Shown one piece after another: positions 10,271-20,602 of a DNA stretch of 64,000 nucleotides. Position numbers and translations under genes: made by a program. The stretch lies in assembly GCA_029168955.1 (NCBI GenBank), contig JAPDOI010000296.1, positions 744,001 through 808,000 on the forward strand, read 5' to 3'. This DNA comes from Aplectana chamaeleonis (lineage: Eukaryota; Nematoda; Chromadorea; Rhabditida; Cosmocercidae). The notes under the pieces were generated by a model that did no database searches, had not been told where the DNA came from, and worked only from the letters and a program-made list of their open reading frames with translations. Position 1 is the stretch's first letter. Each line of letters starts with the position of its first letter.

Positions 10271-10790
10271 TCTTAGCCGTTTATTATTTTGTATGATTGA
10301 CCCCATTCTCCACCGGTGATAATCACCATGAACATGTTCATGCAACCGGACTAGTCCATGCTATAGAATAATGTCACTGAAATACGACGTTTTAATGTGC
10401 TTCCCGCCATTTCTTCGTAATTTTGGTAACACTTAGACGCCAACGCATTGTTTTATATGAAGAACTCGGGGACGAAAATCATCGTGAACACTGCCTTTAA
10501 AATATTGGATGCCTTCAACCACACGCGGCATACTCCTGCTTTTACGGCATATAATACGACAAGTAAAAGGCCCTTCAGTCGGAGAATAAACGTTTTCTCA
10601 CAAACGATGTCATGCCACTGAAAACGACAATTGTTTCGAATGCTAAGCCAAATGAACTCCCATTGCCCATATGTTGTGAAGACAATGAGATGGCAACAAC
10701 TAAAGTAATAATTAGTACACTTGACCGAAAACCATGCTCTCTAAGGAGTTTTTTTACCGGTGTAACGGAATGAGCTTGAAAAAATACAGG
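10271..10790. other. No gene; solo repeat ends
   Basis: It contains a solo TIR of the TTAA MITE family (ATCGTGAACACTGCCTTTAA near 10480-10499). It also holds a 35-bp segment at 10545-10579 (ACGGCATATAATACGACAAG and onward) that recurs at 1836-1870 just before hAT-A copy 2. Nothing else was recognised. Confidence 0.5.
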
Positions 10791-10827
10791 TTACATGTCC
10801 AAATTTTCGTTTGCCGAAGGGAACCGC

Positions 10828-11020
10828 TTAAAACACGCAATCCTCCACAAAACAAGTGTACAACTGGAACAGACCCAATCCTTTCCTTCCACCGGTTGGT
10901 TTCCTGATGCTTTGCTTGTTCCAACTCATCGAACAAAGCAGCAAACCTCGACATTTCCACCTTGTCCGAATTCCCAAAACCATACCGATCAGAGAGCTCA
11001 CGCATCTGAATTGAAAGAAG
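10828..11020 (-). CDS. Possible host exon, unknown protein
   Basis: On the minus strand an open stretch reads MRELSDRYGFGNSDKVEMSR and then FAALFDELEQAKHQETNRWK. It is preceded by TTCTTTCAATTCAG, which could be a 3' splice acceptor. The residue composition looks protein-like, charged and helical, unlike the repeats around it. I do not recognise a family, no partner exons were found, and it may be a relic. No function is proposed. Confidence 0.25.
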
Positions 11021-11123
11021 CTTGAAAACACAAGCAGGTGGTCCACTGAAAAAAACGTCAATTTTCACCCTTGCAGGTCCACTCGTAGACCCAATAGGGT
11101 TAAGGTCCTAACATTAGGTTTTC

Positions 11124-11357
11124 ATGAGTTTGTACACAAAGGATGACACAAATAAGCTTATCCTAATCACTGAAGGTCTTGGAAAGACAATTCAAGCAGG
11201 TTTTATGAAACGCGGAGAGTTTGAAAGATACACCTTACCTTATATCCCGGTATATCGATACCTAACACCTTCAAAGCGGCTTGTAGATCATTATGTGATA
11301 GAAATCCGGAGCCATTTTGATCGACCTAGAATGTTGCTGAGGAATGACTTTGAATAA
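11124..11357 (+). CDS. Hypothetical 77-aa ORF
   Basis: A small ORF starting MSLYTKDDTNKLILITEGLG with mixed, protein-like composition and no repeat. No known motif, signal peptide or membrane segment is seen. It could be an exon of a gene not otherwise visible or a chance ORF. Confidence 0.15.
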   Translation: MSLYTKDDTNKLILITEGLGKTIQAGFMKRGEFERYTLPYIPVYRYLTPSKRLVDHYVIEIRSHFDRPRMLLRNDFE

Positions 11358-11760
11358 TGTACGATGACTGGACCGCACCCGGTTTAGCAACAGCGGTCTA
11401 GATTTCTGATTGAATCCTGTCTAAATAACCATACAATATCATTTCTGGGAGCGTTCCAAGGATGTTCCCATTGTTGCCAGAGAACTCGGTCCCGCCAGGC
11501 CGCGGTGATATCACAACACGGTGTTTCACCCACCCCAAACTGCACACCAACCCGGGGTTACCTTCCCCTTTCAAAATCGGGAGAGCAACTGACTCAGAGG
11601 CTCCATATTCGACGCTAACTCGGACTCCAACGTGGGTCTATTTGGCAGATATCGGAATGCCTGAAATGCAGCGGGTACGAATTCTCATAGAATCATATTC
11701 CCATGATGCCGTGAGCGGGCGAAAATGGGGAGGTCGACGACCATACAGACGGCACGGAGC

Positions 11761-11870
11761 GTAGTGATACTTTGTTCCCTATAGTGCGTTGACGCAAACT
11801 CGGTGCACGTATGTTATAACACATGGCACCGACGCTGTGCCAACTTTAAATAGTGAACGCAAAGTATCAG
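11761..11870. mobile_element. Palindromic MITE, family F, copy 1
   Basis: It begins GTAGTGATACTTTGTTCCCT and ends with the inverted form AGTGAACGCAAAGTATCA. The centre has GACGCAAACTCGGTGC facing a degenerate complement. It is related to 12121-12238, which is better preserved. Confidence 0.6.
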
Positions 11871-12120
11871 AGAAGATATGTGCAGACTGTAATATCTAGT
11901 ATTTTTATTAGATTGCACTCTTATGAAAATAATACATACACTCTAGTGTTCATGAACAGCCGACGACGACGGGAGGGAGGATGTCCGCCCAATTTTCCGA
12001 TTTTCAACTTCTCGGCTCCCCCTCCCCTCTCAGACCAACGGAGCTCAGACCAAAAACATCGAAGCACCAAACCTCGAGTCGTACCCTGTGACAACCGTGT
12101 GATATACAGTCGGAATGGAT

Positions 12121-12238
12121 CCTAGTGATACTTTGCGTTCTCTATTGAAGGTTGGCGCAAACTCGGTGCCATAAGCTATAACATAGGTGCACCAAGTTTG
12201 CGCCAACCTTCAATGAGGAACGCAAAATATCACTAGGG
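12121..12238. mobile_element. Palindromic MITE, family F, copy 2
   Basis: Nearly perfect 50-bp arms: CCTAGTGATACTTTGCGTTC and GGTTGGCGCAAACTCGGTGC face GCACCAAGTTTGCGCCAACC and GAACGCAAAATATCACTAGG. A further fragment (GTTGGCGCAAACTCGGTGCA) lies near 36002. The RNA would form a strong hairpin. Confidence 0.8.
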
Positions 12239-13414
12239 CCCATGACGACTTTATGTTTGAAACGAAGAGTATGAACAAAAGGTCTCACCGTTTTAAAATT
12301 TTCTGAGAGATCCTCAATTTGCTCCGATGTGAGCATCTGTGAATCTGAAAATAGTTTTCCTAAAACATATTTTCAGGGACGAGAAGACTATGGACTCGGA
12401 GAGGGAAAGAGACAGAAAAGAAGAAATTCACTAAAGAGGAGAGATAATAGTTACTTTTCATTGCCGGCCACAAACAGTATCAGTGTGTTCGCGACTCTAC
12501 CGGAGTCCCACCTTGAAAGTGCCAATGCTTCACCCCACGTCAGAAATTCCCTCGAATTTTATTTGTAATCCACTGAACAAAAAAAAAGTGGAGAATGTTT
12601 TTCAATCATACCAAAATTTCGCCTACACTGACGTCTTTTTGTCGTTCACCACATTGTTCGCCATAGAGATATAGTTTATATACACGCTATATGTTCAAAG
12701 GACAGCCGGCGACAGCAGAGTATTCATTTTCAAGAAAAACATACCAGAACCAAGGTTCAGCACAACGTTACGGTGAAACTTCACAGGTGGAATGAAATTC
12801 ATATCTATATTGCTGGCAATAGTTACACATTCACTAGCTCGCAGCGAAACTTACTCGGGTCCACTTAAAGCTTATGCGCTGCTCTCTTCATATCCCTCTC
12901 CCACTTTCGCTGTCTTTTCAGGTTGAGATAGGTAAGCTAATCGATTCGTACTGTCCGAATTAAAACTTACGAAGCTGAAAGCGTCAAAAACAAATCACAA
13001 TAAGCGTATCTGAGCAAACAATTTGAGGAAGTGGGTTTTCGCGAAAAAGTGGGTGGAATTTCGACGTTCTGGTGGCTCAACTTAACACAAATACGGTCAT
13101 GTTGACTCGTTTTTGACGCTTCCAACAGCGCAAGCGTTCTAGTAGGAGCAGTAAACCCCCCCCCTAACATCACTATCCCAACAACTCTTGCAAGCGAGTA
13201 CGCCACCTTTGAGGAGTTATGACGTGCTCCCAAGCAATATGGAAGTGCAGGTTTTTCCAAAACAAAGGCCACGAACGACTTCATCCACTCTAGACCACTC
13301 TATGAATTCTCTTGCCTCGCAAGAAAAAGCTCGTGAGAATGCGTAATATCCCAGAATGAAGTCGACGTATATTGAGTGTGGCGCCCCACGTTCTCAACAT
13401 GCCACGAAAGAGCG
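12239..13414. other. No gene recognised
   Basis: Mixed-composition sequence with scattered short ORFs, none resembling a protein family. A run of nine C lies near 13157. Confidence 0.4.
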
Positions 13415-13523
13415 CTAGGCCGGGATCAAACTTCCCACGACCAGTGACAGTGCATATCGATTTTCGGTAGATACTTATGGTAAACATTGCGTCGCGTACC
13501 TGGATGTATGATCCCGGCCTTAG
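13415..13523. mobile_element. Small palindrome, MITE-like
   Basis: Ends CTAGGCCGGGATCA and TGATCCCGGCCTTAG are inverted copies 109 bp apart. The interior is only partly self-complementary. No clear target duplication is seen. Confidence 0.4.
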
Positions 13524-14183
13524 TCGTGCGGCGCACCAAAGAATGCACCTCTTGCCAAAGCCAGATGAACTCACGGTCCCAATGAACATATGCAGCAACA
13601 CGGCAACTTTCGTGTTGGCCCTCGGTCCTACTGGGATACAAGGGGTGATTTTTGGCAGGGAAACGAAAATTCAGGCAAGTGACAAGGCTTGTTTTTGCCA
13701 AGAATCAGTATCCGGAATGGACTTTACAGACTGGTTCCCGACAGTTCAATTACAGTGATAGAGGCTTCGTTTTGGTAGCGAAATTCACACGCAGACGTGC
13801 CCACTTTCTTCTATGAGGTGTACAGCGATCGATACCAGGAACCCAATCAGGCTGCGATATACTCCCGATTTCTCAAATTTCCCACTGCAGGCAGAGGGAA
13901 GTGGCTTTTCGCGTACGAATGCTAATTAGCCAACTACAACTCGACCAGCACTACCAATGAAAAGTGTTTCTTCCCTGCACACCACTCGCGAGTGTCTTGT
14001 TCGTAAGTTATAGTGGAATGATTCTTGAGGTCAACAATTTCAGATAAAGAATAATTGCGCTATCCCTGCGCCTCATTTTCGACCACAACAAATACAATAC
14101 ACATCCCCGCAAACTATTCATAAAAGTTTCCAAAATCTCAAAAAAAAATCCAAAATAGTCTCCAAAAGACGAAACTTCCTTTA

Positions 14184-14219
14184 CGGTTAGCTTTCGGCTC
14201 GTAGAGCCTTCTTCAGAAC
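14184..14219 (-). ncRNA. Hammerhead-ribozyme-like motif, Penelope type
   Basis: On the minus strand the order is CTGAAGA, a stem II hairpin (GGCTC, loop TAC, GAGCC), GAAA, then the self-complementary AGCT that would form a two-base-pair stem III, with A as the cleavage-site base. The short stem I (GTT with AAC) is weak, and one extra A sits after CTGAAGA. Minimal hammerheads of this form are known in Penelope-like elements. Activity is not shown here. Confidence 0.5.
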
Positions 14220-14298
14220 AAAAAATACAAGCATTACACCAGAAGAAGACGAGTTGGTTCATCTTAACCGCTGCTCCGGTTACATGCTTGTATTTTTA

Positions 14299-14334
14299 AG
14301 TCTGAAGAAGGCTCAATGAGGCGAAAGCTAACCG
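14299..14334 (+). ncRNA. Hammerhead-ribozyme-like motif, Penelope type
   Basis: The inverted partner of the motif at 14184-14219. CTGAAGA is followed by a GCTC...GAGGC hairpin, GAAA and AGCT. The stem II is less perfect than in its partner. Confidence 0.45.
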
Positions 14335-14572
14335 GAAAAAAGGTTCAAAATTTTGGAGACTCCACTTTCGAGTTTTTTTTCGATATTTTCGAAACTTTAA
14401 CGAATATCCTTCTGCCTCTTGATATATATTGTATATACATATTTACTGTGGACAGCGATTTCAATACTCGTGATACGGCTTGTGCTCAAGTGTTCAGAAT
14501 CCATGCACCTTAGGTGCATAAACAAACACCATAATAAGGGCGACAGCCCGATTTCAGGAGCTTTAGTACGAA

Positions 14573-14905
14573 CAGGGTTGAGCAGGCTGTTGTGGCGATT
14601 TTTGTGGCAGCTACGACCCCTCCCCCAAATTTTCATTTCTTTCCAAAAAATTCCCAACATTTTACGACCCCCCTCAGGGGGCCCTTGGCACCAATTTTTT
14701 AAGCTTTATTTAGTGTCAAATTTTAAAGAGAAGCGACAGCTATAATATTTTCTAGGGTCCAGTTCGGTCGCGGCTGACGTGTGGACGCGAAAGAGTTACG
14801 TATTAAAAATTTTACGACCCCCCTCCAAATTTTCATTTTTTTTTCAAAAATTTATAAAAGTTTTACGACCCCCGTTGTGGCCGGTCACAACGCTGCTCAA
14901 CCCTG
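14573..14905. mobile_element. hAT-type MITE, family A, copy 4
   Basis: CAGGGTTGAGCAGGCTGTTG at the left and GCTGCTCAACCCTG at the right, flanked by a perfect 8-bp duplication agtacgaa (14565-14572 and 14906-14913). It has an unrelated central segment (about 14690-14800) that other copies lack. Confidence 0.88.
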
Positions 14906-14913
14906 AGTACGAA

Positions 14914-15603
14914 AGAGAATGAAGGCCACCCTGAAACGCTGTGCTGAACCTTGAATAGCATTCGATGAAGGAAGAGATTTAAAAAAACGGATATTTGTTA
15001 GAATCCCATGATCCGCAGAACAAGAATAGATGAGCACAAATAGCCAAAATGCAACGCACTCCAGTGGAAGAAAAGGACAGGAAAAACATGACGATGAAGT
15101 GGATGAGCAAACTTAAGAATGGATGGACGGCCAGACAATGAGTCACCGAGGCAGGAAAAACGAGATGACTGATGAAAACAGAAACAATCGTTGACTAATC
15201 GCAATTCCAAATTATTTTATTAGTGGAACCACCGTCATTAGACAATCGCCCACAACGAAGTATTTAAAGCTGACAGCATCCCTATCAACGAAAAGGCTTG
15301 GCTAGTAACAATTGACACTTTCCTAGCGAAAAGCCTTCCTTATCGCAGTTCGCGCCAGCAGAAACACTAACACGCAATTTCTTGAACAACGGGAAACTTT
15401 CACATAAAATGGTCCCAAATAAAGGTGTGCGGTAAAAATCCAGTATGTTTAAATGAAGTTTGTTTTGGCAAAATCCGTAAAAAAATATGAATTATCATCA
15501 GAAGAGGATCGGAGCAAAAGCTTTTTTCAGATGAACAAATCAATGCAGGTAAACAATCTGAGATAATGCATCTGACGGCACCCAACAGAATTTCTAGAGT
15601 CCA
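14914..15603. other. No gene recognised
   Basis: Short ORFs only. No family resemblance or bounded repeat was found. Confidence 0.4.
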
Positions 15604-15690
15604 CTTAGTGAATTTAGTCTGGTGAATGGACGGGGCGGCGACGGTAGATCGCCGCGCAAAGTCGAAACCCCATTGACCGGTGAGCATAGG
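15604..15690 (+). repeat. Fragment of MITE family G
   Basis: GAATTTAGTCTGGTGAATGG, then CGACGGTAGATCG and GAAACCCCATTGACCGGTGA, match the left half of the MITE at 22739-22870. The right end is missing. Confidence 0.6.
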
Positions 15691-15999
15691 TTCGTTGGGG
15701 TGGAGACAGCGGTGCGAGAGGTAAAGGTTGTTTATGATACCTGAGTAGGGAATGGTGAAGGCTCCCTCTAAACTTGGAACTTCAATGTTTGACGTTTTCT
15801 TAATCCTCTTTTCCTTGCATTCAATATATTTTATTTTTAATCATTAATTTTGAAACATTTTTTCGTTAAACGACCTCCTTTAGAAATTCACTATTCTTAA
15901 TTAAATGATATGCCTAGGTCATGAAAAACTCCTTTGAGCTGTCTTGGAGTCAAAATTTTTTAGGGAGAATTTTCCAAACGATTTCTGAAAAAGTACCTG
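15691..15999. other. No gene recognised
   Basis: AT-rich sequence leading into the foldback element. Nothing specific is seen. Confidence 0.4.
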
Positions 16000-16925
16000 T
16001 TCTACGCTCATAACATTTTTGCCCTTTAAGACGAATCTTTGAACGGAGCTGTTTCCAGAGTCTTCATGAAATTTTGCGTTGAATAATGTTTTCAATTTGA
16101 GAAAAATACGTTTCCAATCTCTCAGCCAATTTCAATTTATGAAATAACGTTTCTTTCACCAAGAGCAAAAAGTTTTTCGCCCATAACTTATTTACCCTAG
16201 ATGATAGCCCTTTGATGAAGGTTGTTTTGGGAATCTCGATGGAATTTTGCGTCGAGTAGTGTTTCCAGTTTGGAATAATATTTTCTTGACCCTTCAGCCT
16301 GATTCATTTTGCGAAACACCGGTTTTTCGTCCATAACTCTTTAACCGTTAGAGATATGATTGTGGTGAAGGTTGTTTTTGAAATCTACGTAAAATTCTGC
16401 GTAGAATGGCATATCGGGTTCCTAACTTTGCTTGCTCCATAAGCCAGCCAGGTCGGTGGAGCCGAGCTCCATAGTTATCTCCATGGGGTGCTCTCGCCTC
16501 TATTGTTTAAATGGGAGACGCGGTTCTGCTGGAGCCAACAACGGGGTTCGGCTCCACCGACCTGGCTGGCTTATGGAGCAAGCAAAGTTAAGAACCCGAT
16601 ATATCATTCGACGCAGAATCTTACGTTGATTTCAAAAACAACCTTCACCAAAACCCTATCTTCAACGGTTAAAGAGTTATAGGCGAACAACTGGTGTTTC
16701 GTAAATGAATTAGGCTGAAGGATCGAGAAAATAGTTTTCCAAAGTGGAAATACTAGTCGACGCAGAATTCCATCAAGTTTCCGAACATAACACTTTATAA
16801 ACTGAAATCGGCTGAAAGAAGGGGAACGTATTTCTTGAAACTGAAAACGCTAATCGATGCAGAATTTTATGTGGATTCCGAAAACAACCTTCACCAAAGG
16901 TCTATCTGCAAGCACAAAAAACGTT
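16000..16925. repeat. Foldback element with internal subrepeats
   Basis: Two long arms (about 16000-16483 and 16557-16925) are inverted around a 70-bp centre. Near the centre, CCATAAGCCAGCCAGGTCGG faces CCGACCTGGCTGGCTTATGG with near-perfect pairing. Each arm holds degenerate direct repeats of a block with CATAACTCTTTAACCGTTAG, GATGAAGGTTGTTTT and AATTTTGCGT. This is the layout of foldback transposons, whose arms are tandem subrepeats. No transposase is present. Confidence 0.75.
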
Positions 16926-17099
16926 ATGGACAAAAAACCGGCAGTGACACCCACCCATTATTGAAAATGACTTGTCTGAGTGTCGTGTCACTTTCATTCT
17001 TTTTTTCGGGGCGTTTCACCGGTTTTCCCAATGGTGAAGATCCCCCCCCCTTCACCTGCTCAGAGGTGAAGGTTGGTGGAGTACATGGCTCCACCCAAC

Positions 17100-17170
17100 G
17101 AAACTATGCCGGTCAGGCCGTCAGCACCGCACGGCCAGCCGCCTGGTTCATGCCTCAGACTAAATATAAT
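17100..17170 (+). repeat. Right-end fragment of MITE family G
   Basis: GCCGTCAGCACCGCACGGCC followed by CAGACTAAATATAATAC matches the right half of the MITE at 22739-22870. Confidence 0.5.
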
Positions 17171-17846
17171 ACGAAAACAATAGATAACAATATCTCCCTT
17201 GATCGCCACCGGAGGTGAATCAGCAGCACAGTGATGAAAATTACTCTTTGAAAGGGACAAAGCTCACAGAGAATTGCTTCACGCCCAATTTTTAGCCAAA
17301 CATGAACATCGCAACAACTCAATGCTGCTCTCCCCTTCCTGAGTTTCAGCGCAGGAATTCACGAAAGAACCATGGGTTAGAATTGGGTCTGTTTCCGAAG
17401 ATTGCTATTTCCCCAACCCAACTGTAGCCCGCGGTTCGCCTTTCGTGAATCTCAGCCCACATCAAGCTTCATCAGAGGTACTGGTTTCAACAAAATCGCG
17501 CGGCGGACCAGTCCTCCCGTGAACTTCTATTTGAGGCAGACGTACACAACAATAAGGATTGAAACAACAAATAAAAAGAAGACATCTCAATGCTAGATAA
17601 AAATACCAGAAACGTCGTGTTCAACTAATCTAATGCGCTGAACAGTGAGGAAGTTCAATTTTAAGAAACCAAAAGCGGAAGCTCTTAAGATAAAGCTATT
17701 CAACATGAGGTCTCCTTTAGGGATTTTTGATGATTCACCCACGAAAATTTCATCCGATTTCAGAAATCTGACAGCGCTATCAATCAATCTTGTCTTGTAC
17801 CTCCATAAACAAGTTATGAATTTCTGAGAGCGGCATCACTCTTTCT
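17171..17846. other. No gene recognised
   Basis: No convincing coding or repeat signal up to the Penelope-like element. Confidence 0.4.
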
Positions 17847-17905
17847 TCAGGATAATAGTTGATACTTTGATTGTAGCAGGCACGAGGTAGTAAGGCTTTA
17901 TTGGA

Positions 17906-17943
17906 AGACTAACGTTTCGGCGGTCTCGCCCTCTTCGGAGTCT
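17906..17943 (-). ncRNA. Hammerhead-like motif in Penelope terminal copy
   Basis: Exact inverse of the motif at 21368-21405. See that entry for the structure. It lies within the inverted terminal copy, about 60 bp from the element edge. Confidence 0.5.
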
Positions 17944-18141
17944 GAAAAAAGGTCGAATCTATGTGTAAAATTACTCGGCCAAACGTAGTTTCTACCCTAC
18001 AGAAATTCAAGACAAATTTTTCCAAAGAAATGGCTGGGATACATGTAACTGAGTGACATACCTTTTCAAAGTCCGTGGAACATCAGGGTATTCGGTAGAT
18101 AAACGGCGGGGTACCGAGATATCAGACGGCAGTACCCCAAA

Positions 18142-18840
18142 TCAGAAGGCTAGTCTGATGTAGGGCTGTAGTTCCCGCGTTATATTTATACCCTCGTCCT
18201 TCCGGTTGATCTTGGGGTCCCTCGCATTGATCCAGAATGCCTCGAGAGCTTTTCGCGCACTTGTTTTGGCCTCCCGCGCTACTATCTCCACTCTCACCTC
18301 AAAATCTTCCCCGTCATGGTAATTAACTCTGTGGCAACCCAGCGCAGTACTAATTCGCGCCTTTTCCTTCCCATCCAAGTGCTCTTTGATCCGCACATGC
18401 AGTGGGCGGGCTGTTTCACCGATATATTCCTGGCCACAGCTCTGACATGTGATCAGGTAAATAACCCCAGAAGCAATACACTCACCTTCTCTGCCCGATG
18501 GGCAAATGACGCACTGTGGCGTGACACATGCGCGATCATATTGACGATTCCGCACTAATTGCCGTTTTAAATTATTGGGCGGGATGGCCACCAGAGATAC
18601 AGTATTTTCCAATCCCGCTCCTCGAAGGCATTTTCTGACAGCGAGGCTCACATCGTCGGATATGAATGGCATCATGAAAGGAACTTTGTCGCTTTGTGGT
18701 ATATTGTTACTTCGCTGACCTTCGTGGGCGTTCCGCAACCTGCGCGCGTGTGGTCCATAGCCATTAAGAGTCGCTATTTGACAAGCTAGGAAATACCCCT
18801 CTTTCCGAAAACGCACTCGCAGTTTTACATCTTGGTCCAA
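18142..18840 (-). pseudogene. Penelope-like GIY-YIG endonuclease, inverted partial copy
   Basis: A 232-aa ORF on the minus strand carries the last part of the Penelope protein: a linker (HARRLRNAHEGQRSNN), a Cys-rich segment (CVTPQCVICPSG) and a GIY-YIG nuclease (GVIYLITC, then EYIGETARPLHVRIKEH). The GIY-YIG domain nicks target DNA during integration. It lacks the reverse transcriptase because the copy is truncated; upstream of LACQIATL its sequence departs from the + strand copy. It differs from the + copy by only a few residues (for example KEKAR against KKKAR). Unlike the + copy it is not split by the MITE, so it shows the uninterrupted protein join. Confidence 0.85.
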
Positions 18841-18875
18841 GTTTTTCGCCGTCTCAGCGCATTTCTACTCATGTA

Positions 18876-20352
18876 ATGCGCAAGGTCATCTGCGGTCTCC
18901 ACGAACTTCAGGTTCGGCTTCGTTATAGGGCTAGAATAGACTGTGGGCCAGCAAGCGCAGGGCAGATTCGGGCATTTCCCACCATTCCGTTTCCCCCAAC
19001 GTATTTCAAGCAACAGGAACCAAATGCACGCGCCGACATAAGTTTCCGCCTCTTTGCCGACGAAATATTCAGGGTTCTCAAGCGATTCCAGGCAGGGAAA
19101 ATCCCCAAAAACCTGAATCACGCACAAATTTTGGGCCTAAAAGAAGTGCGCGAACTTGTGGCTTCCAATACCGTACGGCTTTCCGTAAGTGACAAAGGAG
19201 GAGAGCTTGTGGTTATTCCCCACGACATGGACGTGGCGATAACCGAGATCCACCTCTCGGACACGTCAGTCTACCGGATATCTTCCGAAAAAGAGTTCAA
19301 GTCGCAACACCGCAAGCTCAACAGATCCTGGGTTGTGGAAGCAAAATCGGCTGGGCTAGCTCAGACGATAATCACGCGCCTTAAAATTGAGGCTCCAACT
19401 TGTCCCGTATTGTACCTGCTTATCAAAACCCATAAATTCGGGGCAACGGAGGACCTCGCACGAATTGATCCTCCCGCAATTAAGGTGCGGCCCATCATTA
19501 GCTGCGTGGGTGGTCCCACGGACCGAATCGCTTGGTTTGTCAGTGCAGTGCTCACACAACTTCTTCCATTTATCCCGGCGCACTTACCCAACACTCAAGC
19601 CTTCTTAGACCATTTCCGGCGTGCACAACTCACCAGCAACTGTGTCATCGAATCCTTTGATGTTTCAGCGCTTTACACCAACGTAAGTAACGACGCGGCT
19701 ATGGGAGCTGTTTTAGAGCTTCTAAATGAACATCAAAGCAACATAAATATGCACGGTTTCTCGGTACGCAGCCTAATGGTTCTTCTCAAGGAGTGCCTCG
19801 GTTGTAATGTTTTCAAGTGGGCAGGTAAATACTTTGCTCAGCTGAGGGGGCTGGCAATGGGGCAGCGGCTGGCACCAACGCTTGCCATCGCCTTCATGTC
19901 CAAAATTGAGGCACCTGTGCTCGATGCCCTCCCCTTGTTTTACAGGCGATACATCGATGACTGTCTCATAATCTGCTCTACGCAAGAAGAGATGGACATG
20001 TGTTTCACCCTGATGAACAGTCAGTCCCCACACATAAAACTTACCCGGGAAAAACCGTCGGTGAGCTGGTTGCCTTTTCTGAATGTTCAGATTCAACTAG
20101 CGGAAGGCAGAAAAATCACGAAATGGTACCGCAAACCTTCTACCAAGAATATTCTGGTCCACTGGCGGTCCGCGCATCCCGCTCAGACAAAACTTGCGGT
20201 TGTCAGAAACATGTTTCGCACCGCTGTAAATGTGTGTTCTGGAGACGAAGAGCGTGAAGCGTCAAAAAGCCTAGCTTGTCAAATAGCGACTCTTAGTGGC
20301 TATGGACCACACGCGCGCAGGTTGCGGAACGCCCACGAAGGTCAGCGAAGTA
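18876..20352 (+). CDS. Penelope-like reverse transcriptase (N-terminal part, split by MITE)
   Basis: About 492 codons of a Penelope-type reverse transcriptase, related to telomerase reverse transcriptase. Visible signatures are SDKGGELVVIPHD near residue 108, LIKTHK, KVRPIISC, the motif A equivalent ESFDVSALYTNV, LRGLAMGQRLAPTLAIAFM, and the catalytic YRRYIDDCLIICS near residue 355. The WLPFLNVQI and WYRKPSTKNILV blocks that follow are conserved in the family. ATG at 18876 is the first in frame, but the frame is open further upstream into the junction with the inverted copy, so the true start is uncertain. The frame runs into a MITE at 20353, adding foreign residues up to 20639. Confidence 0.9.
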
Positions 20353-20601
20353 CAGGCCATAAAACGGCCAATGTCTCACCGTCGACTGCGTACCACGCGC
20401 TGCGCGACCGCACGCGCGTCGGAAGCAGACGGGTTTTGGCCGCCGCGCGACATTTCGGCCGCCGCGCGGCGGCCGAAACTCGTCGCGCGGCGGCCAAAAC
20501 TCGTCGCGCGGCGGCCAAAACTCGTCTGCTTCCGACGCACGTGCGGTCGCGCAGCGCGTGGTACGCAGTCGACGGTGAGACATTGGCCGTTTTATGGCCT
20601 G
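20353..20601. mobile_element. Palindromic MITE, family D, copy 1 (TA duplication)
   Basis: Arms of about 95 bp begin CAGGCCATAAAACGGCCAAT and are nearly perfect inverted copies. The centre holds 21-bp GC-rich repeats of type TCGTCGCGCGGCGGCC. The flanking TA is duplicated (20351-20352 and 20602-20603). The uninterrupted sequence in the inverted Penelope copy (near 18711) has a single TA, proving the insertion. With the duplicated TA the insertion adds 251 bp, which shifts the Penelope frame. The TA target suggests a Tc1/mariner-like mobiliser, which is an inference. Confidence 0.92.
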
Positions 20602-20602
20602 T

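Larger units (their letters stand above)
14085..14440. repeat. Inverted repeat derived from Penelope-type ends
   Basis: The left arm (about 14085-14240) and right arm (about 14283-14440) are inverted copies. Landmarks are the tract tatacaat near each outer end, CCAAAATAGTCTCC against GGAGACT, the hammerhead-like motifs at 14184-14219 and 14299-14334, and AAATACAAGCAT against ATGCTTGTATTT inside. The arrangement resembles head-to-head terminal repeats of Penelope-like elements with the coding part lost. Confidence 0.55.

Noticed and set aside
8540..10296. Several long overlapping ORFs (up to 321 aa) through the minisatellite
   Set aside because: The 42-bp unit is a multiple of three and lacks stops, so open frames arise on both strands. 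The products are simple 14-residue repeats with no start context or known family.
18825..19594. Minus-strand ORFs opposite the Penelope reverse transcriptase
   Set aside because: They are shadows of a strongly conserved + strand reading frame and have no family resemblance.
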